Assembly (NCBI RefSeq): GCF_029868325.1
Contig: NZ_JARWNW010000247.1
Coordinates: 1-51,510 of the forward strand
Reading direction: 5' to 3'
DNA length: 51,510 nt
Origin: Nocardia carnea
GTDB lineage: Bacteria > Actinomycetota > Actinomycetes > Mycobacteriales > Mycobacteriaceae
The notes under the pieces were generated by a model, which was given only the letters and a program-made list of their open reading frames with translations, had not been told where the DNA came from and ran no database searches. This document shows positions 42,650 through 51,397 of this stretch, piece by piece; the stretch's first letter is position 1, and the number at the start of each line of letters is the position of its first letter. The position numbers and the translations under genes are program-made.

Positions 42650-43909
42650 TCAGGCGCTCTTACGGCGTCCGATGTCCTGGAAGGGGCCGCCGTCGAGGCG
42701 GGGTTCCTTCGGCAACCCGAGCAGTTGTTCGCCGATGATGTTGCGCTGGATCTGCGAACTACCGCCGTAGATGGTGGCGGCGCGGGCGTAGAGCGCGATA
42801 TCGGTCCAGCAGCGCGACGAATTGTCGGCGCCCGGATTGGGGGTCACCAGCATGCCGTCGTTGCCGCCGCCGGTCGGGGTGAGCACCTCGAGGCCGAGGA
42901 TCTGCATTCCGACCTCGGTGAGCCGCTGGAAGAATTCGCTCCAGATCACCTTGGAGAACGAACCGTCCACACCGTAGGAACCGCCGTTGAGCAGTTTGGT
43001 GAGCGCGCGGTAGCCGCGGAAACGCATGGTCTGCACCCGCGACCAGCACCAGGCCAGTTCGGCGCGGATCCGCGGGTCGGAGGTGAGCCCGCGCTCCCGG
43101 GCCAGTTCGATGAGCCGTTCGACCTCGCGGCCGAAGCGGACGGCGTCGGTGGTCGCCCGCACCCCGCGTTCGAAGCCGAGCAGGGTGTTGGCCGTATTCC
43201 AGCCACCGTTCACACCGCCGAGAACATAGGAGGCGGGTGTCCGCGCGTCGGTGAAGAAGACCTCGCTGAACGCGACATAGCCTGCCGCGTTGACGATCGG
43301 GCGTACCTCGACGCCCGGCTGGTCCATCGGCACCAGCAGGAACGACAGCCCCTTGTGTTTGGCCACCGCCGGATCGGTCCGGGCGATCACGAAGATCCAA
43401 TTGGCCCGGTGCCCCTGCGAAGTCCAGGTCTTCTGGCCGTTGATCACCCATTCGTCGCCCTCGAGGACGGCGCGGGTGCGCATCCCGGCCAGATCCGAAC
43501 CGGCTTCGGGCTCCGAATAGCCCTGGCACCAGATATGTTCGCCGGACAGCACCCGGGGCAGGAAGTACTGCTTCTGCTCCTCGGTGCCGAGTACGGTCAT
43601 GGTGTTGCCGAGCAGTTTGATACCGAGGGTGTCGTTCTCGGTGCCGTCCGGGACGCCGAGCCGCATGAGCTCCTCGTTCAGCACCACCTGTTCGATACTC
43701 GACAGGCCGGCCCCGCCGTACTCTTGCGGCCAGGAAACGGCGAGCAGATCGTTGTCGGAGAGCACTTTGCGCCAGCTCGCCAGGAATTCTTCCTGCTCGG
43801 CTTCCGAGAGCGCGCCGATACCGCGCCACCCCTGCGGCAGCTTCGATTCGAGCAGCGCACGGATCTTTCCGCGGTACGCCTCTGCTTCGGCGGGATAGGT
43901 GATATCCAT
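42650..43909 (-). CDS. Acyl-CoA dehydrogenase, FadE large-subunit type
   Basis: 419 aa. FAD-site motifs [13 protein letters not shown] and WTSQGHRAN are intact. The usual C-terminal YEGTxEIQR reads YGGSSQIQR, so Glu is Gly at the position that is catalytic in medium-chain enzymes; other subfamilies keep the base on helix G. Most likely forms a heteromer with the next gene. Three bases after the double CoA-transferase gene, so its substrate is probably that enzyme's CoA ester. Confidence 0.9.
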   Translation of the reverse strand: MDITYPAEAEAYRGKIRALLESKLPQGWRGIGALSEAEQEEFLASWRKVLSDNDLLAVSWPQEYGGAGLSSIEQVVLNEELMRLGVPDGTENDTLGIKLLGNTMTVLGTEEQKQYFLPRVLSGEHIWCQGYSEPEAGSDLAGMRTRAVLEGDEWVINGQKTWTSQGHRANWIFVIARTDPAVAKHKGLSFLLVPMDQPGVEVRPIVNAAGYVAFSEVFFTDARTPASYVLGGVNGGWNTANTLLGFERGVRATTDAVRFGREVERLIELARERGLTSDPRIRAELAWCWSRVQTMRFRGYRALTKLLNGGSYGVDGSFSKVIWSEFFQRLTEVGMQILGLEVLTPTGGGNDGMLVTPNPGADNSSRCWTDIALYARAATIYGGSSQIQRNIIGEQLLGLPKEPRLDGGPFQDIGRRKSA

Positions 43910-43912
43910 GGT

Positions 43913-46276
43913 TCAGGATTCCTTTGCCGCGGCCGCGGGCAGTGCGCACACGGTCGCCATCAATGCGGTGATCTCGTCGGCGGAGTAGCCGATTTCGCTG
44001 AGGATCTCGGCCGAATGTTCGCCGAGCCGGGGGCTGCCGCCCTTGAACCGGCCGGGCGTATCGGACAGGTGGATCACCATGCCGACCTCGCGCGACCAGC
44101 CGTATTCGGGATGGTGGTGTTCGACCACCCGCTGCGAGTCGAGTGCCCACTCCTCCCACAGCAGTTCGGGCATGATCGGGTAGTCGAGGGGGATTTCGGC
44201 GGGCACCTTGTTCCCGTCCAGCACCTCGAAGGCGTCGGCGCTGGTGAGTTCCGTGAACCGTTCGGTGAGCCGTTCGGCCAATGCGTCCGCGTTCGTGGCC
44301 CGGCCGGCGGTAGTGGCGAACCGCGGGTCGGCGGCCAGATCGCCCAGGTTCAGGGCACTGGTGAGCCGGGCGAAGGCCGCGTCACCGAACACCGCGATCG
44401 CGATCCAGCCGTCGATCGTGCGATACAGCCGGTAGAGCGGCGACAGACCCATCTGCTCGGTGTCCAGCCGGTGGGCGGGTACGGCGGCGCCGTCCACGGT
44501 GGCGCAGTGCTCGCTGATCACGAACAGGCTCGAATGCAACTGCGGGCTCTCGACATACTGTCCCGCACCGGTATTGGCCCGGTGGTGCAGGGCCAGCAGA
44601 ACGGTGACGGCGCCGAGGAATCCGTTGTAGAGGTCCTCGTTGCCGATCACCCGGCGAATCGGCGGGTTCCCCTCGCCGGCGCCTTCGAAGTTCAGCCCGA
44701 CCAGGCCCGAAACGAGCGGGGCGAACGATTTCAGCGTGGATTTCGGCCCTGCGGAACCGAATCCGGGCAGGTAGGCGTAGATCAGGTCGGGGTTGATCGC
44801 CCGCAACTGCTCGTAGCCGAGGCCGATCTTCTCGGCCTTGCCGGGACGGTAGTTCTGCATCACCACATCGGCCTCGGCGACGAGGCGGTGCGCGATCTCC
44901 TGTCCTTCGGCGGAGCGCAGGTCGAGCGCAATGGTGCGCTTACCGCGGTTGGCGCCTTCGAACAGGTCGCCGAGCGGGCGCATCTGGTCGCCGACCAGCG
45001 GTTCGATCTTGATCACCTCGGCGCCGAGATCCGACAGCAGCCGGGAACCGAAACCGGTGGCGAAATAGGAACTGAAGTCCAGAATGCGCACGCCCTGCAG
45101 CGGTGCGGTCACCGGATCGCCGGCCGGCGCGGGCGCCCACTGCGGTGCCCGGGTGATCTCGTCGATCCGGTCGTTGTGCGCGCCGACGCGCGGCGCGGGG
45201 TCAGGCGTGCCGGGCGCGGATTTCTCGAAGCGAATCACCGGGCCGATCTGGCGGAGAGTGCCGTGATCGGGGTCGGGGATATCGACCGCGATTTCGGCGA
45301 ATCGCACCTGGTCGTCGGCGAACGTCTCCTCGGGATGCAGTACCGGCAACGCCGCGATATCGGCGGCGTGGAACAGTTCGAGCCATTCGTCGCGCGGGCG
45401 GGACCGGAACGCCTCCGGCACCTTGTTCCGGGCGATATCCAGTTCCACCTCGTCGAGCGGTACCGCCATCTCCGGTCCGGCGATGGTCTGGGTCTGCTCG
45501 CCGAAGCCCAGCAGATCCATCATCCGCTTGTAGGAGCCCGGGCCGCCGGTGTGCGGGATCAGCCATTTACCGTCCGCGCACTGGAAGGGGTCCGTGATGA
45601 GTCGTTTGCTGCCGAAACCCTTCTGGTTGCCGCTGCGGGCGAGGTAGGAGATGTCCTGCTCGTTCCACCACCAGTTCATCGACGAGATGGCCAGCATGCC
45701 GTCCAGGAGGGAGGTGTCGACCTTCTGCCCGGTGCCGTTGACCTTGCGGGCCCGCAATGCGGCGAGAATACCGATCGTGGTGATGAACGCCGTCCCGTAG
45801 GACACCGTCGGATGCCCCATGAACACCGGCCCGTCGCGATGTCCCTGCTGTTCGGCCATTTGGCCGAGGCGCGCGTTGAGCAGCGCTTCGTAGCCGGGAC
45901 GGTCGGCGAGCGGCCCGTCGGTGCCGTATCCCGTCACCGAGCAGTACACCAATTCCGGGAATTTCTCGTGCCACGCGTCGTAGCCGATCCCCAGCGCATC
46001 GGCCCGGCCCGCGCCGAAGGATTCGACGAAAACATCCGCGCCGGCCACGAGCCGCTCGGCGATCGCGCGGCCTTCGGGAGTGCTCAGGTCGGCCTCGACG
46101 CTCCACTTCCCGCGATCGGTCGATTTGCGCAGGACGGAATCCGCATCGGCCGGTCCGCCGGGACGTTCCAGTTTGACGACCCGGGCGCCGTAGTCGGCGA
46201 GCAGCATCGTCGAGATGGCCGCGGGCATACCCCAGCTCGCGTCGATCACGACGAGTCCGTCGAGTGGACCAGCCAT
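43913..46276 (-). CDS. Fused double family III CoA-transferase
   Basis: 787 aa, two CaiB/BaiF-type domains in tandem: about 5-370 and about 390-780 (VRILDFSSYFATGFGSRLLS, then EVIKIEP). The catalytic Asp is expected after the GYGxxGP loop: domain 1 has RPGYEALLNA, with Glu130 instead, and domain 2 has KSFAPLVSGL with no acid. So one or both sites may be altered. The family makes acyl-CoA by transfer from another CoA ester. Central gene of the operon with two zinc-ribbon proteins and two dehydrogenases. Confidence 0.88.
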   Translation of the reverse strand: MAGPLDGLVVIDASWGMPAAISTMLLADYGARVVKLERPGGPADADSVLRKSTDRGKWSVEADLSTPEGRAIAERLVAGADVFVESFGAGRADALGIGYDAWHEKFPELVYCSVTGYGTDGPLADRPGYEALLNARLGQMAEQQGHRDGPVFMGHPTVSYGTAFITTIGILAALRARKVNGTGQKVDTSLLDGMLAISSMNWWWNEQDISYLARSGNQKGFGSKRLITDPFQCADGKWLIPHTGGPGSYKRMMDLLGFGEQTQTIAGPEMAVPLDEVELDIARNKVPEAFRSRPRDEWLELFHAADIAALPVLHPEETFADDQVRFAEIAVDIPDPDHGTLRQIGPVIRFEKSAPGTPDPAPRVGAHNDRIDEITRAPQWAPAPAGDPVTAPLQGVRILDFSSYFATGFGSRLLSDLGAEVIKIEPLVGDQMRPLGDLFEGANRGKRTIALDLRSAEGQEIAHRLVAEADVVMQNYRPGKAEKIGLGYEQLRAINPDLIYAYLPGFGSAGPKSTLKSFAPLVSGLVGLNFEGAGEGNPPIRRVIGNEDLYNGFLGAVTVLLALHHRANTGAGQYVESPQLHSSLFVISEHCATVDGAAVPAHRLDTEQMGLSPLYRLYRTIDGWIAIAVFGDAAFARLTSALNLGDLAADPRFATTAGRATNADALAERLTERFTELTSADAFEVLDGNKVPAEIPLDYPIMPELLWEEWALDSQRVVEHHHPEYGWSREVGMVIHLSDTPGRFKGGSPRLGEHSAEILSEIGYSADEITALMATVCALPAAAAKES

Positions 46277-46370
46277 CAGAGACTCCTTCTGTTACACGAT
46301 TGCCGCACCGCCGGCGCCCGCCGGGGGCGCGCGATATCGCGGCACATGACTTCCGAGTGGTGCCGCGGTC

Positions 46371-46511
46371 CTAGTCGGACGAGGGCAGCGGTTTGGCGGT
46401 GAGCAGTTCCATCGGTGCGCCGTGGCAGGTGAAGCGGCCTTCACCCTTCTTGACGCAGATGACCTGGGTCGAACAGGTGGCGCAGGTGTAGCGCTTACCG
46501 GTTTCGTTCAT
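46371..46511 (-). CDS. Small desulforedoxin-like zinc/iron-ribbon protein 1
   Basis: 46 aa from ATG 46511 with GAGGAG upstream. Cys10-x2-Cys13, then Cys29-His30-Gly: the layout of the desulforedoxin / desulfoferrodoxin N-terminal metal site (CxxC...CCG), with His in place of the last Cys. No enzyme domain. Second gene of the operon, 26 bp after its paralogue. Role unknown; electron transfer to or from the dehydrogenases, or a structural metal protein, are possible. Confidence 0.75.
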   Translation of the reverse strand: MNETGKRYTCATCSTQVICVKKGEGRFTCHGAPMELLTAKPLPSSD

Positions 46512-46537
46512 CGGGGCTTCTCCTCGGTCTGATGCGG

Positions 46538-46687
46538 TCAGCGACCGGCGAAAGTGATCTCGAGTGCGACGCCGCAGCAGGTCAGCGCGGAACCGCCGGC
46601 GGTCGTGACGATTGCTTCCGAGCCGCATTCGTTGCAGCGCAACCGGCTGCCGTTACCGGCCTCGGTGCCTGCGGTGTTGTCGGACAT
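46538..46687 (-). CDS. Small desulforedoxin-like metal-ribbon protein 2
   Basis: 49 aa, first gene of the operon, from ATG 46687 with AAGGAG upstream. Cys18-x2-Cys21 and Cys37-Cys38-Gly form a complete desulforedoxin-type four-Cys site. The spacing of 15 residues between the pairs is the same as in the next gene, so the two are tandem paralogues, but here the last ligand is Cys, not His. Predicted tetrathiolate Fe or Zn centre. Confidence 0.75.
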   Translation of the reverse strand: MSDNTAGTEAGNGSRLRCNECGSEAIVTTAGGSALTCCGVALEITFAGR

Positions 46688-46768
46688 CCTCACTCCTTCG
46701 CTGTGGATGACATCGGTGGTACGGGACTGTTTCCCACGCCTACCGGGATACGAAATGTTCGCCAGTTC

Positions 46769-46797
46769 ACCATAATCATAGTCATGAATTAAGGCAA
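46769..46797 (-). promoter_or_regulatory. Promoter C with operator in the spacer
   Basis: TTGCCT (46797-46792) and TATGGT (46774-46769) on the minus strand are 17 bp apart. Between and touching them lies TAATCATAGTCATGAATTA (46773-46791), an imperfect dyad with the AATCAT core found in the island's other promoters. A protein bound here would block polymerase. It drives the five-gene operon starting with the small metal proteins. Confidence 0.65.
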
Positions 46798-46844
46798 GGT
46801 TTCATCCCATGACCCGCGGCCGCAGGAGCGGCCCCGGCAGCGGG

Positions 46845-47585
46845 TCACATCAACCGGCCACCGGTCACCTCGAGCACCGTGCCCGTCATATAGCTCGACA
46901 GGTCGCTGGCCAGGAACAACACCACCGAGGCGACCTCGCTGGGCAGCCCCGCACGCCCCAGCGGGATCTCCGCCATCTTCTGCTCCCAGATCCGCTCGGG
47001 CATGGCCTCGGTCATCGGCGTCTGGATCAGCCCCGGCTGTACCGCATTGACCCGGACATTCTTGAACGCGACCTCCTTGGCCGCAGCCTTGGTGAGACCG
47101 ACGATCCCGGCCTTGGCGGCCGAGTAGTTCGTCTGCCCGACCAGGCCCACCTTGCCCGACAGCGAGGAGATGTTCACGATCGCCCCCGACCCGTGCTCAC
47201 GCATCCGGTTCGCGGCCGCCCGGGTACCGTTCCACGCGCCCTTCAGGTGGACCGCGACGACATCGTCGAAATCCTCTTCACTCATCCGGCGCATGGTCGC
47301 GTCCCGGGTCATCCCCGCGTTGTTCACGAAGACACCGAGCGGACCGAACGTGTCCTCGGCGGTACCCACGAGGTCCGACACCGCGGCGCCGTCGCGCACA
47401 TCGCAGCGCACATACGCGGCGTTGTCCGCCCCGCCGAGCTCGGCCACCGCCTGTGCGCCGGCGTCGTCGTTGATATCGGCCACCACGACCTTGGCACCCT
47501 CGCGGACGAAAGTGCGCGCGATCTCCAGGCCGATCCCCTGCGCGGCCCCCGTGACGACGGCAACCTTTCCTGCCAGCAGTCCCAC
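46845..47585 (-). CDS. FabG-like SDR (3-oxoacyl-thioester reductase family)
   Basis: 246 aa from GTG 47585; the frame upstream overlaps the CoA-transferase stop region. TGAAQGIG cofactor motif, NNAG, Ser in NISSLSG, Tyr and Lys in YSAAK, and a C-terminal VTGGRLM. Classical FabG length. Likely a 3-hydroxyacyl-CoA dehydrogenase here. Third gene of the operon with acyl-CoA dehydrogenase and CoA-transferase, 40 bp after the latter. Confidence 0.9.
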   Translation of the reverse strand: MGLLAGKVAVVTGAAQGIGLEIARTFVREGAKVVVADINDDAGAQAVAELGGADNAAYVRCDVRDGAAVSDLVGTAEDTFGPLGVFVNNAGMTRDATMRRMSEEDFDDVVAVHLKGAWNGTRAAANRMREHGSGAIVNISSLSGKVGLVGQTNYSAAKAGIVGLTKAAAKEVAFKNVRVNAVQPGLIQTPMTEAMPERIWEQKMAEIPLGRAGLPSEVASVVLFLASDLSSYMTGTVLEVTGGRLM

Positions 47586-47625
47586 TACCGCTCCAATCCG
47601 TTGATCTGTGAATACGACGTCCGCG

Positions 47626-48834
47626 CTACTGCACGATTCCGGCCGAACGTAATTCCGCGATCCGTTCGGTGTCCAAGCCGATTTCGGCGAGCACCGCATC
47701 GGTCTGCTCCCCCAGCGCCGGCACCGCGCCCATCCGCAGCTCGATATCGCGGAAAGTCATGGGCGGCAGCACCGCCCGAATCGGCCCGGCCTCGGTCTGC
47801 ACCTCGCGCCACCGGTCCCGGGCCGACAGCTGGGGATGGGCGATCAGATCCTTCATATCGCCCAGTTGCGCGGCCGGAATACCCGCCTTCGCGAGGCGGT
47901 CGTCGAGATCGGCGGTATCGAAGCCACCGGTGAGCTCGCCGACCACGGCGTCGACCTCGGCCCGGTGCCGCACCCGTTCGATATTGGTCGCGAACTTCGG
48001 GTCATCGGCGAGATCCGGGCGCTGGAACACGTCGGTGACCAGCGTGCGCCAGCCCCGGTCGTTCTGGACGCCGATCAGTATCTGCCCATCCCGGGTCGGG
48101 TAGGCGTCGTAGGGCGCGATCGAGGCATGGGAGAGCCCCATCCGTTTGATCTGGACGTCCTGGTACATCTGCATGTACATGGAGTGGCCGAGCCATTCGA
48201 CGGTCGCGTCGAACATCGCGATATCGATGGTCGCGCCCGTTCCGGTGCGTTCGCGGCGCAGCAGCGCTGCCTGGATCGCCGACAGTGCGTACATCCCGGC
48301 GGCGATATCGGAGGTCGGGATACCCGTCTTGGTGGCCGTCTCGGGAGTTCCGGTGATCGAGACGAGCCCGGTCTCGGCCTGGACCAGCATGTCGTAGGCC
48401 TTGCGATCCACGAACGGGCCCGAGGTTCCGTATCCGGACATATTGACCGCGATCAGCTCGGGATGATCGGCGCGCAACTCATCCGCGCCCAGTCCCAGCC
48501 GCTCGGCCGCGCCGGGCGCGGAATTCTGCACGAAAACGTCCGCCCCGGCGATCAGTGCGCGGACCGCGGCGATTCCCGCCTCGGCCTTGAGGTCGACGCA
48601 CAGCGATTCCTTACCCCGGTTCAACCACACGAAATGCGAGGCGAGCCCGTGCACGGCGGCATCGTAGTTGCGGGCGAAATCGCCCTCGCCGATCCGTTCG
48701 ATCTTGATCACCCGGGCACCGAGATCGGCGAGGTGCCGGGTCGCGATGGGAGCCGCGACGGCCTGTTCGAGACTGACGACGGTGAACCCGGCGAGCGGCA
48801 GGCCGGTATCGGCGGCGACTGCGTCGGACTGCAT
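47626..48834 (-). CDS. Family III CoA-transferase
   Basis: 402 aa, single-domain CaiB/BaiF protein. Rossmann start [16 protein letters not shown], then VIKIER; GYGTSGP (134-140) followed by catalytic Asp148 in [12 protein letters not shown]. All expected residues are present, unlike the double enzyme. It activates a carboxylic acid by CoA exchange, and relatives act on succinate, mesaconate, citramalate or carnitine derivatives. One base separates it from the upstream dehydrogenase gene, so the two are a unit. Confidence 0.92.
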   Translation of the reverse strand: MQSDAVAADTGLPLAGFTVVSLEQAVAAPIATRHLADLGARVIKIERIGEGDFARNYDAAVHGLASHFVWLNRGKESLCVDLKAEAGIAAVRALIAGADVFVQNSAPGAAERLGLGADELRADHPELIAVNMSGYGTSGPFVDRKAYDMLVQAETGLVSITGTPETATKTGIPTSDIAAGMYALSAIQAALLRRERTGTGATIDIAMFDATVEWLGHSMYMQMYQDVQIKRMGLSHASIAPYDAYPTRDGQILIGVQNDRGWRTLVTDVFQRPDLADDPKFATNIERVRHRAEVDAVVGELTGGFDTADLDDRLAKAGIPAAQLGDMKDLIAHPQLSARDRWREVQTEAGPIRAVLPPMTFRDIELRMGAVPALGEQTDAVLAEIGLDTERIAELRSAGIVQ

Positions 48835-48835
48835 A

Positions 48836-50023
48836 TCAGCGCCCTCCCGCTGTGGCCGATTTCTTGGCGGCGTTCACCAGACCGCCACCGATGATGAGGC
48901 GCTGGATCTCGCTGGTGCCCTCGTACAGCCGCAGCAGCCGCACATCACGGTAGATCCGTTCCACGACGACCTCCCGCAGGTAGCCGGAACCTCCATGGAT
49001 CTGCACCGCGAGATCAGCTGCCTTGCCGACCATTTCGGTACAGAAGAGTTTCGCGGCCGACGGGCCGGTCCGGCGATCCTCGCCCGAGACATAGCGGGCG
49101 GCGACCTCCCGCACCATCGCGCGACCCGCCAGGACACCGGTGGCGATATCGGCGATCATCGCCTGCACCAGCTGGAAATCCCCGATGGGTGTTCCGCCCT
49201 GGGTGGCGGTCGCGGCGTAGGCGACGGATTCGTCGAGCGCCCGCTGGGCCGCCCCGACGGCCAGGGCGGCGATATGCACGCGGCCCCGCGCCAGGGAGGT
49301 CATCGCGGCCCGGTAGCCGACATCTTCGCTGCCACCGACGAGTGCCGCATGCGGCACCCGGACATCGGTGAAATGGACATCGGCCGTCCAGGCGCCCTCC
49401 TGACCCATTTTGCGGTCCTTCGGCGCGACCTCCACACCCGGCGTCGTAGCGGGGACGAGGAATACCGCGATCCCGGTGCCGTTCTCGTCGGCGGGGCGGG
49501 TGCGTGCGAAAACGATGAACAGGTCGGCCAGCGGGGCGTTCGTGATGAAACGTTTCTCGCCGTTGATCACCCAGTCGTCGCCGTCCCGGACCGCCTTGGT
49601 GCGCAGTCCGGCCGGGTTCGATCCCGCGCCCGGTTCGGTGAGGGCGAAGGAGGCGACGACCTCGCCCGAGGCGATATCGGCGAGCCAGCGCGATTTCTGT
49701 TCATCGGTACCGAAACCCACCAGCACCTGGCCGGCGATACCGTTGTTGGTGCCGAACATCGACCGCAGCGATAGCGATGTGTAGCCGAATTCCATTGCCA
49801 GTTCGACGTCTTGGGTCAGGTCCAGCCCCAGGCCGCCCCACTCCTGGGGGATCGCGTAGCCGAAAAGGCCCATCGCCGCGGCGTTGGTGCGGATATCGTC
49901 GGGAATGCTGTCGGTATCCGCGATCTCCTGCTCGCGCGGCAGCACTTCCTTGCGGATGAACGCACGGGTCTGCGCCAGGATGTCAGCGAAATCTTCCGGA
50001 CCGACTGCCGAAATGGTGGCCAT
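48836..50023 (-). CDS. Acyl-CoA dehydrogenase
   Basis: 395 aa from ATG 50023. ALTEPGAGSNPAG and FITNAPLAD (FAD site), catalytic Glu in LYEGTSEIQR. First gene of the dehydrogenase / CoA-transferase / SDR operon. There is no Shine-Dalgarno, and the proposed promoter would start transcription at or next to the ATG, so a leaderless mRNA is likely. Divergent from the mct-like gene. With the adjacent CoA-transferase it would oxidise a short branched (dicarboxyl) acyl-CoA. Confidence 0.92.
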   Translation of the reverse strand: MATISAVGPEDFADILAQTRAFIRKEVLPREQEIADTDSIPDDIRTNAAAMGLFGYAIPQEWGGLGLDLTQDVELAMEFGYTSLSLRSMFGTNNGIAGQVLVGFGTDEQKSRWLADIASGEVVASFALTEPGAGSNPAGLRTKAVRDGDDWVINGEKRFITNAPLADLFIVFARTRPADENGTGIAVFLVPATTPGVEVAPKDRKMGQEGAWTADVHFTDVRVPHAALVGGSEDVGYRAAMTSLARGRVHIAALAVGAAQRALDESVAYAATATQGGTPIGDFQLVQAMIADIATGVLAGRAMVREVAARYVSGEDRRTGPSAAKLFCTEMVGKAADLAVQIHGGSGYLREVVVERIYRDVRLLRLYEGTSEIQRLIIGGGLVNAAKKSATAGGR

Positions 50024-50029
50024 GCAGGC

Positions 50030-50090
50030 AGTATTGCTGCCGATAAAGATGCATGTCAATACTATGGTGTGATTTATTATCATTAATTAC
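50030..50090. promoter_or_regulatory. Divergent promoter region D
   Basis: TTGACA (50059-50054) and AATACT (50035-50030) on the minus strand, 18 bp apart, point to a start at about 50023. An AT-rich imperfect dyad occupies 50069-50090 and includes TATCATTAATTA, close to the AATCAT core of the other regions. It lies between the dehydrogenase operon and the mct-like gene and could control both. Confidence 0.55.
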
Positions 50091-50134
50091 GATTTGCCCA
50101 GCTCAACCGCCGTACGACAGAAGGACAGACCGGC

Positions 50135-51370
50135 ATGACCGCACCCGAACACACTCCCGGCCGCCCCCTCAGCGGACTCCGCATCGTCGAGATCTCGAGT
50201 TTCGTCGCCTCTCCCCTGTGCGGACTCACGCTGTGCCAGCTCGGCGCCGAGGTCATCCGGATCGACCCGCTCGGCGGGGCCGCCGACACCGGGCGCTGGC
50301 CACTGACCGCCACCGGGGAATCGATCTACTGGACCGGTCTCAACCGGGGCAAACGGTCGCTCGCGCTGGATCTGCGCAGCGATGCGGGCCAGGACATCGT
50401 CCGGCGCCTGGTGACCGCGCCCGGCCCGGGTGGCGGAATCCTGGTGACCAATACGGGCGGCCGGGCGTGGATGAGCCACGATGCGCTGTCGGCCCTGCGC
50501 CCAGATGTCATCACTCTGGAACTACTGGGCCGCCGCGACGGCCGGCCCGCCGTGGACTACACCGTCAACGCCGCACTCGGCTTCCCGCAGATCACCGGGC
50601 CGGACGACCACGACGGCGTGGTGAACCATGTCTTGCCCGCCTGGGATATCGCCGCCGGATTACACGCTGCCCTCGCGATCACCGCGGCGGTCCACCGCCG
50701 TGCCACCAGCGAGGCGGGGTCGCAGATCGTGCTCCCGCTCGAAGATGTCGCGCTCGCGACCGCCGGCACCCTGGGATACCTCACGGAGGTGCAGGTCAAC
50801 GGCACCGGCCGGCCGGCCACCGGTAACGACGTCTACGGCACCTACGGCACCGATTTCGTCACCGCCGACGGCACGCGGTTCATGGTGGTCGCATTGACGC
50901 CGCGCCATTTCCGCGATCTCACCGCGCTCACCGGAACCCAGGAGACCGTTGCGGCACTGGAAACCGCCCTCGGCGCCGACTTCGGGCAGGAAAGCGACCG
51001 CTTCGAGCACCGGGACCTGCTCACCGCCCTGTTCGCCCGCTGGTTCCGTACCCATGACGCCGACGAGGTCGGCCGAGCCCTCGCCGGCACCTCCGTACTG
51101 CACGAGCGGTACCGCAGCTTCGAGGAGGTCGTCCGGTCCGGCGATCTCGAGCGCAACCCACTGTTCGCCATGCTGTCCCAGCCGCGGATCGGCGAGTATC
51201 TGGCGGCCGCCATGCCGGCGTCGTTCGACGGTGTCCATCTGCGGACCGGACCTGCCGCCGATCTGGGTGCCGACGGCAGCGACGTTCTACGGGACGTCCT
51301 CGCACTGGACGACGCCGAGATCGCCGCGCTCACCGATACCGGCGTCCTCGCCGGAAAGCCCCGCACATAA
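50135..51370 (+). CDS. mct: Mesaconyl-CoA C1-C4 CoA transferase (2-methylfumaryl-CoA isomerase)-like
   Basis: 411 aa family III CoA-transferase with the blocks typical of Mct: SSFVASPLCGLTLCQLGAEV (21-40), IRIDPLGGAAD, GRWPLTATGES, WTGLNRGKRSLALDLR, GRRDGRPAVDYTVNAALG and VVNHVLPAWDIAAG. Asp141 is the candidate nucleophile. Mct moves CoA within mesaconyl-CoA from C1 to C4, as in the 3-hydroxypropionate bicycle and glyoxylate assimilation. Recognition is from memory of the Rhodobacter/Chloroflexus proteins. Last intact gene before the noisy end; divergent from an acyl-CoA dehydrogenase. Confidence 0.82.
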   Translation: MTAPEHTPGRPLSGLRIVEISSFVASPLCGLTLCQLGAEVIRIDPLGGAADTGRWPLTATGESIYWTGLNRGKRSLALDLRSDAGQDIVRRLVTAPGPGGGILVTNTGGRAWMSHDALSALRPDVITLELLGRRDGRPAVDYTVNAALGFPQITGPDDHDGVVNHVLPAWDIAAGLHAALAITAAVHRRATSEAGSQIVLPLEDVALATAGTLGYLTEVQVNGTGRPATGNDVYGTYGTDFVTADGTRFMVVALTPRHFRDLTALTGTQETVAALETALGADFGQESDRFEHRDLLTALFARWFRTHDADEVGRALAGTSVLHERYRSFEEVVRSGDLERNPLFAMLSQPRIGEYLAAAMPASFDGVHLRTGPAADLGADGSDVLRDVLALDDAEIAALTDTGVLAGKPRT

Positions 51371-51397
51371 GCGGGAACGACCTGCGCACAACAGTAG

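Noticed and set aside
42629..46402. A 1257-aa open frame on the plus strand
   Set aside because: It is antisense to the FadE genes and the double CoA-transferase, has no family resemblance, and arises because high GC removes stop codons in the opposite frame.
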